Source of the DNA: Gammaproteobacteria bacterium | GTDB taxonomy: Bacteria > Pseudomonadota > Gammaproteobacteria > Pseudomonadales > Halieaceae | Length of the DNA stretch: 64,000 bases | Reading direction: 5' to 3' | NCBI GenBank assembly: GCA_030433415.1 | Contig: JAUIMF010000009.1 | Coordinates: 1-64,000, forward strand | Shown here: piece by piece, positions 56,792-64,000 of the stretch | Position numbering within the stretch: position 1 is the stretch's first letter | Layout of the letters: every line of letters starts with the position of its first letter | Notes under the pieces: model-generated | Seen by the model: only the letters and a program-made list of their open reading frames with translations | Database searches by the model: none | Told to the model about the DNA's origin: nothing | Made by a program: the position numbers and the translations under genes

Positions 56792-57195
56792 GCTTCAGTG
56801 AAACCCTGACCGTGCGCTTTCGTGATACGGACTCTCAGGGTCATATGTTCTTCGCCAACTACCAGGTCTTCGCAGACGAGGTCGCGGGCAACTACATGAA
56901 GACCCTGGGCTTCGACTGGAGTGATCCTGCGAATCTGCCCACCTACGTCTTCACCGCCAACGCCACCTGTGACTACATCCATGAATGCCTCGCCGGTGAC
57001 CGGGTGCGCGTGGACGTTGCCTATCGGCGCCTGGGCAATACCAGTGCCACGCTCGGTTTCACGCTTACCCGGGTGAGTGATGATCAACTGCTGGCGAAGG
57101 GCAGCTTCGCCCAGGTGTTTGTGGATCCGCAAACGCGCAAGCCCACTCCGGTACCAGAATCCGTGCGGGCCGCCGTCGAGGCGACCCTGGCCTGA
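56788..57195 (+). CDS. YbgC/4-hydroxybenzoyl-CoA-type thioesterase
   Basis: 135-residue hotdog thioesterase: active-site stretch RFRDTDSQGHMFFANYQVF with D15 and the helix DEVAGNYMKTLG. Hydrolyses short or aromatic acyl-CoA. GTG start overlaps the stop of the methyltransferase gene. Confidence 0.92.
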   Translation: MSFSETLTVRFRDTDSQGHMFFANYQVFADEVAGNYMKTLGFDWSDPANLPTYVFTANATCDYIHECLAGDRVRVDVAYRRLGNTSATLGFTLTRVSDDQLLAKGSFAQVFVDPQTRKPTPVPESVRAAVEATLA

Positions 57196-57198
57196 TAC

Positions 57199-60100
57199 TC
57201 AGCGCGCCGGACGATAGCGCGTCGCCGCGCCCAGCAAACTGATCACCAGCAGCAGCAGAAGCTCCTTCGGCATTACCGGCACCGGCGCGACCCGGAACGT
57301 ACCCGCAGGCTGCGCCGCGCAGGCGGTTGTCGCCGGCGGATAGGTAATGGTGATACTCGCCGTGGGGTTGAAGGAGACCTCAAATTCCAGGTCGGGAATA
57401 CGGTCATCGGGGATTTCTACCCACTCACCATCCACAAAGGCCCAGCCGGGCCAGCCCGTGCCGTTGCCCGAGCCATCAACGGTGGCGCCCGGCCAGAGCA
57501 GGCGGCCGCTACCGGGCTGGTTGGTCAGTTGCTCGGCCACGCGGGCACCGGCAAGCCAGGTGACCGTGACCACGGGTGATGATGCCCCGGCAAAGCCAGC
57601 CAACCGGTAATCCACATAAGGCACATCGTTCACGCATACCGGCTCAGCAATCACCACGAAGCTCACGGGGGCGACTTCACCAAAGTTATAGTCGATACCC
57701 GAGTCGCCAGGTCCAAGCACAATCGCCGAGATCACATCGTTCAGGGAATCATCGCCCACGGGTGTTCCATCGACGGTGCCGCGCGTGTCCTGCCCATCGT
57801 CCCAGCCGCCGGGCTGAACTTCTGTCACGGTGTAGTCCCCTGGTGGCAGGCCGCTAAAACTCCAACTGCCGTCTGCAGCGGTGGTTGTGGTGAGAGTGAC
57901 GGGGCCTGACAGCTCAATGGTCACGCCACCGATTCCGTTCTCACCGCCGTCGAATACGCCATCGTCATTGGCATCAAAGTACACGTTGCCCGACAGCGAC
58001 GCGGACAGCACTTCCGAAAAGTTGTTGTCCGGAGAGCCGCTCACCTCGTTGGCGTTCCCGTTGTCGTTGAGCACGATGCCAATGACCTGGCTGCTGGTCG
58101 ACGTGGGATTGGAGGCGACACCCACCGTACCCGTGCTGCCTGCGTAGGGTTCAATGCTGCCCTCGGTCGTCACGCTGTTGAGCGTACCGCTGGGCTGGGC
58201 CGGCTGGCAGACCGAGTAGGTTCCGGCGCTCAGTTCTGCAAACAGGTAGTTACCCTGCGCGTCGGTCGTGGTGGTCGCCAGCAGTGCTCCACTGCAGTTC
58301 GAACCCGCGCGCAACTCCAACGTATCGCCAGCTATCGGCGTGGAATCGCCAGGGATAAAGGCCCCGTCGGGAACGGTCTGGTTGTCGAGGAACACCTTGC
58401 CCGAGATGTAGCCCAGCGTCGACAGCTTCAGCGGTGCGTCGGTGGGGGTATCGTTAGGCCCGAGGGTTGTCTGCAATGCACCCACGGGGATTGTGTTCAC
58501 ATAATCGCCGGGGTCCGGTGCGGTAACATCCAGCGTCACGCTACATCCACCCGCGGGAATCACGGCACCGCTGGCAATGGTGACGGAGGCGGCGCCCGCC
58601 CCTGCGGTGACAATACCCGTACCGCCGGGGCAGTCTGTGGCGACGTTTGGCGTCGGCGCGACCACCATGGCGCCGGGAAGCACTGGCAAGGTGTCGACCA
58701 GATTTGCCGTCAGGGTACCGTCAACGTCGTTGTCGTTGCCCAGGGTGATGCGCAGCTGCGCCGTCGCACCCGGTGCGATCACCGGCGGCAGGAACTCCTT
58801 GCTCACGGTAGGTGGCTCGCTCACCACCAGCTGCGCCTGGGTGCCTGGATCGTTGTCGACACCTTCAAAGCTGGTGACTTCGCCAGCAGCGATTTCGTTG
58901 GTGTACACACCGGGAACATTACTCACCACATCGACCGTAACGGTACAGATGGCTCCTGCCACGCCGGTCTCGGCCAGCGTCGCGCCGGCGAGAGAGACCT
59001 CGCGACCATTCGCGACACCCGTGACCACGCCGTCGGTGCAGGTGGTCGCGAGGTTGGTCGGTACCGCCAGCGTCAGTCCGTCGGGCAGTTCGTCGGCAAA
59101 GGCCACCTGCGTCAGCGGAATCTCGTTGGGATTCTCGAGACGGATCGTCAGCGGCGCCACCACGCCCGGCAGGCGCACGGCATTGCCGGTGGTGAACCCG
59201 TTGGGATCACCGGCATCAAGGGTCAGGTCGTCAAAGGCCTTGTTGATGACGATACGCTCGCGCACCTGCAGTGTGTTCTCGGTTGGAGGATGGGGGATCG
59301 GCAATCCCTCTACCGTCAGCACATCGGCGGGAATCGTATTGCGATAGGCACCCTCAGCCGAGGCCACCACGTCCACCTCGACGGTACAGCTCGCCGCGAC
59401 TTCACCCGTGGCGGCAGCGATGGATCCACCCTCGATGCGGATGCTGCTTACCGTTGGAAACGACAACACCGCACCGCCACCACAGCTGGTGATGGCATTT
59501 GGCGTCGGTGCATTTTCGAGACCTGCAGGGTAGGTGTCGGTGAGCGCAAAACCCGTGATCGCCGTGGTACCGCCATTGAAGAATTCGATCTTCAGCCGCG
59601 AGGGCTCACCCACGCCCACTACCGACGGTGTAAACAGTTTGGATATACCAACATCGCTGGTTGTACTCAGGCTGCTCTCGGCGAAGGAGGTCGTGTTGGT
59701 CGCCCCCTGATCGGACGAAATACTGTCCATGGGAATGCGGTTGACGATGGTACCCACGCGCTCGGAAGTGACCTGGGCCTCAAAGGTACAGCTGTCACCC
59801 GAGACCAGACTGGCCCCCGACAGCCGCAGGCTGTTTCCTCCGGCCATGGCGGTCACCACACCGCCCGGACAATCCGTACTGGCCAGGGGCGTGGGCGCAA
59901 TCAGCATGCCGTTGTCGTCACCCGCAGCGGTGCCGTCCAGCGTGAACCAGTCCACCAGGCCGAGGTTGGTGAGGTCCTGGGCGCCATTGGTGATCGTGAC
60001 TTCCAGTGTGGCGGACTGCCCCGGCGCTATGGTGCCTGGCGTAATGGACTTGGAGATCAGCGGCACACCCGGCGGCACATAGGTAAGTGTTGCCGTGACC

Positions 60101-62727
60101 GGCGTGGTATTGACGATGCCATTGTCGGCGGTGATCGCCCCGGCAGGAATGGTATTGACCCAGTTGGAGGTGCCGGTGACAAATACATCCACCAGCACCG
60201 CGCAGTTGCTCGACGGTGCCAGCGTCGCGCCGCTGACCGAAATCGACGAAGCGCCCTCGGTGGCAGTCAGTACCACGGGGCCCGCGCAAGTTGTGTACGC
60301 GTTCGCCGGGGTGGCCACGACCATATCCGCAGGCAGCGAATCCGTGGCCGAAATCCCGGTGATGGGCTGACTGCCATCCACGTTTTCGAAGCGGATTTCG
60401 AGGGTACTCGTGCTGTTGGAGCCCGTGCTGTCGGGCGTGAACAGCTTGGAGCTCTGCAGTGCCGGTGTGTAGTTGATCGTCGCCGAGTCCTCCAGCACAC
60501 CGAGTGAGGTGTTTGACCCGTCGGCGTTGGGGCGATTGCCCGTCGCCTGCGCCGTATTGGGGTAGCTGCCCGCTGGACCGATAATGTCCACCTCGATGGC
60601 GCAGACACCCTGAACACCACCTACGTAAGCAGCGACGGTTCCGCCATTCAGCGCCAGCGACGTAGAACCAGCGACTGCCGTTACCGTACCGCCACAGGAA
60701 TTGCTGACGTTCGCCGGCGTCGCGATACGCAACTGCTGGAAAGGACCCGCCGAAGGCAGCGTGTCAGAGAAAGCGACGCTGTCCAACGGAGCATCCGCGC
60801 GATTCTGGATCTCCAGACGCAGGCGCGCAGGCACGCCTTCGAGACGGCTCGCGTTGTCAGTGCCGTCGATGGATTTGAGGAAGCTGACCGGTGAACGCAG
60901 GGATGTCCTGACGGTATTTGACGAGCCACCGTTGCAGATCTCGCCGCCCCCGGGGTTGAAACACACATCGCCCGCCCCCAACACGTTCTCGGTGGCCGTC
61001 GTGGCCAGCGGGTCGATCATCACCCAGAACGATACGGTGCACTCACCGGGGGAGCTTGCGCCGGTGCGAGCCGGCAGGGTGGGAATCGTGAAATCGATGG
61101 CCGTATCGCCCTGCACCGCGCCATTGGTCTGCAGTGCACCACAGGCCGCACTGAGCGTCGGGTCAAAGGCACCGCCCAGCAGCAGGGTGGAACCGTTCTG
61201 CAAGGTATCGGCTACCGACACATTGCTGATCGGACTGGCAGAGAAGTTCTGCACCGTAATCTGGTATTCCACCGCCTGGCCGGGCGCTGCGCCACCGGGG
61301 TTGCCGCTCTTGAGAATGCGCAACCGGTCCGCGACGATCACCGTGGCGGATTCCTGTTCGCTCACGATGCCGGTTACGTTGCTGATCTGCACCGCACCCT
61401 GGGGGATGCTGTTGGTATAAACCACAGGCGTTTCGGACGTGCCCACCACGCCGGTATAGGTCACGGTGATCGTACAGCTGCCACCCCCTGGAATCGTAAA
61501 GCCCGACACCGAGAAGCCCTCACCTCCGCTTTCGAGCGCCGAGCTGCCGCCACAACTGTTGGCGATATCGCCGGTGCCGCCAATGCTGAGATTGCCCGCG
61601 TCAGGGGTACCAATGGGGTCATCGACAAAGGAAGAGACATCCAGGCCAACGCTGCCATTGTTGGTCATGGTGATGGTGAACTGCCCCTGCTCGCCACTGG
61701 CGAGTATCACGGGACTGAAGCTCTTCTCGATCGCCAGGGGTGAACGCACACGCACCGATGCGGTCGCATCATTGGCGGGTGTCAGGCCCTGGTCCGAAGT
61801 GACGCTGGAGGCTTCAATGCGGTTGGTCTGGTTTGACTGGTAGACACCGTTGGAGTGACGGGCCTGCACTTCGACGTCGATCACGCAGCTGCTACCGGCC
61901 GAGACGCTGATATTGTTGGCGTCTACCCGCGCCGCGACTCCCTGAACGAGAATCACACCGGCTCCACCGGTGACACAACTGCCGGTGGCCGGCGTTCCCG
62001 TAGGCTCCATAACCGCACCATCCACACCCGCGGTGGGAAACACATCACTGAGCGTAACGCCGGTGAGGTCGACGTTGCTGTCGGTGTTGGTGACGGTCAG
62101 GCGCAGGGTGCGCGCGGCACCGCCAATGATCAGCAGATTATTGGGCGTGAAACTCTTGGCGATGGAAGGTCGACTGGCGGCGCGCAGGGTGATCGCCTGA
62201 TTGCCCCCCGTGGCATTACCACCGCCCGTGGCACTGACTTCGTCGGCGGCGATGGCGTAACTCAGCGTTGTGCTCTGGCCGTCGGTGGAGACACCGCGCA
62301 CCGGCAGATCGATGTAACACTCACCGCTACCCGCCACGATGGGGTCGCGCACGGGAATCGTAATACCCGAGAAATCCACTGCGGAGCTGCCGGGCGTCGT
62401 CGTGATGCTGCCACCACAGGCTCCGGGACTGATGGTGCTCACCCCGTCGACCACGAGGCTGGCATTGGCTCCCACGGGAAGACTGCCCGAGTAGCTCACG
62501 TTGGTGATGGGCGAGACGATGGAGTTGTTACTCAGGGTCACGCGCAGGCTGGTGCTCTCGCCGGGGTAAACCGTCGCCGCATTCGGTGCCACAGGACCGG
62601 TGTTCACCGTGACGTTGAAGTCCGCGTTGGTCTGGGCGAACGCCGTCACCGGCAGATTCAACAGTCCGACAACCACCAGCGGAAGAAAGCGAAGCAAACG
62701 GGAGAGGGCTGCAAAACTCATCGGCAT
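57199..62727 (-). CDS. Giant DUF11/SdrD-repeat surface protein with C-terminal sorting-like tail
   Basis: 1842 residues. Signal peptide to about 31, then about ten DUF11-type beta repeats of roughly 120-140 residues, most starting with K-S/L/E-F-x-P (SIAKSFTP, AIEKSFSP, LISKSITP, GISKLFTP, TVSKEFLP), each holding a conserved Cys pair. Next two SdrD B-like/Cna-B domains (ISGKVFLDNQTVPDGAF and SGNVYFDANDDGVFDGG), a unique domain, and a tail VPVMPKELLLLLVISLLG then RYRPAR: short Pro motif, hydrophobic helix, basic end, as in IPTL/PEP-CTERM-like sorting signals. Probably an exported adhesin or matrix protein. Confidence 0.9.
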   Translation of the reverse strand: MPMSFAALSRLLRFLPLVVVGLLNLPVTAFAQTNADFNVTVNTGPVAPNAATVYPGESTSLRVTLSNNSIVSPITNVSYSGSLPVGANASLVVDGVSTISPGACGGSITTTPGSSAVDFSGITIPVRDPIVAGSGECYIDLPVRGVSTDGQSTTLSYAIAADEVSATGGGNATGGNQAITLRAASRPSIAKSFTPNNLLIIGGAARTLRLTVTNTDSNVDLTGVTLSDVFPTAGVDGAVMEPTGTPATGSCVTGGAGVILVQGVAARVDANNISVSAGSSCVIDVEVQARHSNGVYQSNQTNRIEASSVTSDQGLTPANDATASVRVRSPLAIEKSFSPVILASGEQGQFTITMTNNGSVGLDVSSFVDDPIGTPDAGNLSIGGTGDIANSCGGSSALESGGEGFSVSGFTIPGGGSCTITVTYTGVVGTSETPVVYTNSIPQGAVQISNVTGIVSEQESATVIVADRLRILKSGNPGGAAPGQAVEYQITVQNFSASPISNVSVADTLQNGSTLLLGGAFDPTLSAACGALQTNGAVQGDTAIDFTIPTLPARTGASSPGECTVSFWVMIDPLATTATENVLGAGDVCFNPGGGEICNGGSSNTVRTSLRSPVSFLKSIDGTDNASRLEGVPARLRLEIQNRADAPLDSVAFSDTLPSAGPFQQLRIATPANVSNSCGGTVTAVAGSTSLALNGGTVAAYVGGVQGVCAIEVDIIGPAGSYPNTAQATGNRPNADGSNTSLGVLEDSATINYTPALQSSKLFTPDSTGSNSTSTLEIRFENVDGSQPITGISATDSLPADMVVATPANAYTTCAGPVVLTATEGASSISVSGATLAPSSNCAVLVDVFVTGTSNWVNTIPAGAITADNGIVNTTPVTATLTYVPPGVPLISKSITPGTIAPGQSATLEVTITNGAQDLTNLGLVDWFTLDGTAAGDDNGMLIAPTPLASTDCPGGVVTAMAGGNSLRLSGASLVSGDSCTFEAQVTSERVGTIVNRIPMDSISSDQGATNTTSFAESSLSTTSDVGISKLFTPSVVGVGEPSRLKIEFFNGGTTAITGFALTDTYPAGLENAPTPNAITSCGGGAVLSFPTVSSIRIEGGSIAAATGEVAASCTVEVDVVASAEGAYRNTIPADVLTVEGLPIPHPPTENTLQVRERIVINKAFDDLTLDAGDPNGFTTGNAVRLPGVVAPLTIRLENPNEIPLTQVAFADELPDGLTLAVPTNLATTCTDGVVTGVANGREVSLAGATLAETGVAGAICTVTVDVVSNVPGVYTNEIAAGEVTSFEGVDNDPGTQAQLVVSEPPTVSKEFLPPVIAPGATAQLRITLGNDNDVDGTLTANLVDTLPVLPGAMVVAPTPNVATDCPGGTGIVTAGAGAASVTIASGAVIPAGGCSVTLDVTAPDPGDYVNTIPVGALQTTLGPNDTPTDAPLKLSTLGYISGKVFLDNQTVPDGAFIPGDSTPIAGDTLELRAGSNCSGALLATTTTDAQGNYLFAELSAGTYSVCQPAQPSGTLNSVTTEGSIEPYAGSTGTVGVASNPTSTSSQVIGIVLNDNGNANEVSGSPDNNFSEVLSASLSGNVYFDANDDGVFDGGENGIGGVTIELSGPVTLTTTTAADGSWSFSGLPPGDYTVTEVQPGGWDDGQDTRGTVDGTPVGDDSLNDVISAIVLGPGDSGIDYNFGEVAPVSFVVIAEPVCVNDVPYVDYRLAGFAGASSPVVTVTWLAGARVAEQLTNQPGSGRLLWPGATVDGSGNGTGWPGWAFVDGEWVEIPDDRIPDLEFEVSFNPTASITITYPPATTACAAQPAGTFRVAPVPVMPKELLLLLVISLLGAATRYRPAR

Positions 62728-62977
62728 ACTCTGTACTCAGACCGGGAACACCACCGCGGGGATAGCGCTAAAAAGCGCCCGAATTATCCAATAATTCAAC
62801 AAGTTAAGCGACACTTTACTGCCGGAAAGTGAGGATCTGGCAACAATTTGGGAGATTTTGCTGCCTTTAAAACGCCTTTGTACGATTCTCAACCAAATTG
62901 GAAGGTCCATCGTCTGCCAGAGCACCGATCCGCCGTGCTACGCTGGCATCCTCAACGAGGCATCCAAACAGATTTTT

Positions 62978-64000
62978 ATGAGACCGCTGCTAACGTTCAT
63001 CGTCGCTTTCAGCCTTGGCACCGTCGCTGCCACGCTGGTTTTCAACCCGGAGCTGCGCCAGCGTCTGGGGATTGGTCGCGCCGATGCCGCCGGTGACCTC
63101 TATGCGCCGAGAAACTGGGATCGAGGCAGTCCCTCGTCGCTGAACATATCGGTGTTCGCGTTCAGCGACCGCAACCGCAATGGCGAATACGACCTGGGCG
63201 ACAAGCCAATGAACCGGGTGGCGTTTCGCCTGACGCGCCCCAATGGCAGCAGCCGCATCGAACGCTCCAACATCAATGGCTACACCAACTTCGGTATGCA
63301 TCTGGGGGCGGATGACGCCGACATTGTCGACGTCGGCAAACGCTACGACTTCGACGTCATTGCCCCGCCGCATTGGTCCGTGACCACGGGCAATGAAGAA
63401 CAATCCACCCAGTTCAGGGCCATCGAAGGCTCCATAGCTGGCATGGGTGCCGTCACGCCCCCGGGCGTTGTGGGTCTGGCACCGGCACCGACGCTTCACG
63501 GCCGGTGGCCGGCGCACGCCGGGCAGTTCCTGATAGCCCGGGGCGAGGCCGGCAGACAAACGCGCATTGGCCTGGATGAGCAAGGCAGCTTCAGCACCCG
63601 CCTGTCGCCCGGGAACTGGCGCATTGAGACGGAAGATGGCGCTATCCAGCGTCAGATCGACATGGGGTTTGCGCCCATCATGCTCGCTGCGCCCCTGCCC
63701 CCGGCAGCGGTAAAGCGTGACCGACGCGCACGCCCCCGCATCACCGTCGATTTTGACGACCTGAATCGCTCCTTCATCGAGAAACTACCGGCGGGCTACG
63801 CGGGTCTGGCCTGGGATTACCTGCTGGCGGTGGACAACCAGTTCTATAAGGGGCCGGGCTACGTCAATGGCCTGATGAGCGGCGCCAATGTGGCCTACAA
63901 CAGCTCGGGCCATCCGGTCACCGTCGGCGCCCTGCCCCCGCAAACCCACTTCGATTTTCTCGGCGGTCACTTCTCCATCGCCTGGCACAACGCCGAGGGC
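62978..64000 (+). CDS. Secreted protein with SdrD-like N-terminal domain, 3' end beyond window
   Basis: Frame open from ATG 62978 to the window end (341 residues seen). Signal peptide or anchor to about 23, then ISVFAFSDRNRNGEYDLGDKP, an SdrD/Cna-B-like beta domain as in the divergent giant protein, followed by a Pro-rich region and FDDLNRSFIEKLPAGYAGLAWDYLLAVDNQFY of unrecognised type. It is divergently arranged with the DUF11 protein and probably belongs to the same surface system. Confidence 0.8.
   Translation, partial: MRPLLTFIVAFSLGTVAATLVFNPELRQRLGIGRADAAGDLYAPRNWDRGSPSSLNISVFAFSDRNRNGEYDLGDKPMNRVAFRLTRPNGSSRIERSNINGYTNFGMHLGADDADIVDVGKRYDFDVIAPPHWSVTTGNEEQSTQFRAIEGSIAGMGAVTPPGVVGLAPAPTLHGRWPAHAGQFLIARGEAGRQTRIGLDEQGSFSTRLSPGNWRIETEDGAIQRQIDMGFAPIMLAAPLPPAAVKRDRRARPRITVDFDDLNRSFIEKLPAGYAGLAWDYLLAVDNQFYKGPGYVNGLMSGANVAYNSSGHPVTVGALPPQTHFDFLGGHFSIAWHNAEG

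Noticed and set aside
62837-62852. TGGCAACAATTTGGGA as a sigma-54 promoter for the last gene
   Set aside because: The GC of the -12 element is missing (GG instead), so the match is not convincing.

Overview
The window is about 64 kb of GC-rich, densely packed chromosome from what looks like an aerobic marine gammaproteobacterium. The gene order Amt-GlnK / UbiK / YifB(ComM), the abundance of c-type cytochromes, a carotenoid oxygenase, a haloalkane dehalogenase and the many GST, SDR and START genes would fit the Halieaceae (OM60/NOR5) or a neighbouring family. This placement is inferred from protein character, not from a marker gene. No rRNA, CRISPR array, transposase, integrase or phage gene is visible. 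One tRNA (Arg, CCG) is present.

Layout. 1-3.3 kb: nitrogen control (amt, glnK behind a sigma-54 promoter with NtrC-like sites), ubiK and the yifB/comM ATPase. 3.3-7.4 kb: an AT-richer islet of about 4.18 kb bounded by a 124-bp imperfect direct repeat of the comM 3' end plus terminator. It carries a class C beta-lactamase-like lipoprotein, an OmpR-type response regulator, its histidine kinase and a small lipoprotein. The first and last promoters share an 11-bp-spaced direct repeat that may be the regulator's own operator. 7.5-13.5 kb: cytochrome c5, GST, a DUF3080-like lipoprotein, a Tat-exported carotenoid oxygenase with a DUF2141 partner, and a NarL-type two-component pair. 13.6-14.0 kb: a 138-bp hairpin-rich unit present twice, the second copy running into tRNA-Arg. 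14-21.5 kb: DUF1254/1214 protein, penicillin acylase, haloalkane dehalogenase, SDR and MFS. 21.5-24.8 kb: a three-gene overlapping operon for a diheme cytochrome c4, a MauG/CCP-type diheme peroxidase and a beta-helix protein fused to a cytochrome c domain, preceded by six 13-bp iteron-like repeats. 25-29.5 kb: cysteine synthase, START protein, YghU GST, and a PaaX-like repressor divergent from a fatty acid desaturase over a perfect 12-bp inverted repeat.

29.6-37.3 kb reads as a purine-salvage neighbourhood: K+-type membrane pyrophosphatase, nucleobase/nucleoside deaminase-like amidohydrolase, NCS2 permease, a diguanylate cyclase, and two divergent phosphoribosyltransferase paralogues, one lacking the catalytic Asp. 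37.3-37.75 kb is non-coding and folds into large imperfect inverted repeats. 37.75-49.4 kb: sortilin-like beta-propeller protein, HupE/UreJ, DUF4124, a 44-residue membrane peptide, a large secreted repeat protein, thioesterase, nucleoside hydrolase, 2OG oxygenase and a TsgA-like MFS. 49.5-57.2 kb: SDR and envelope/lipid genes (LpxL-type acyltransferase, polysaccharide deacetylase, ELM1-like protein, patatin), YidB-like protein, GPH-type symporter, methyltransferase and thioesterase. 57.2-64 kb: a 1842-residue DUF11/SdrD-repeat surface protein with a C-terminal sorting-like tail, then a divergent secreted protein running off the end.

The best candidates for undescribed biology are the beta-helix/cytochrome operon, the self-contained comM islet with its shared operator, and the duplicated tRNA-Arg leader.
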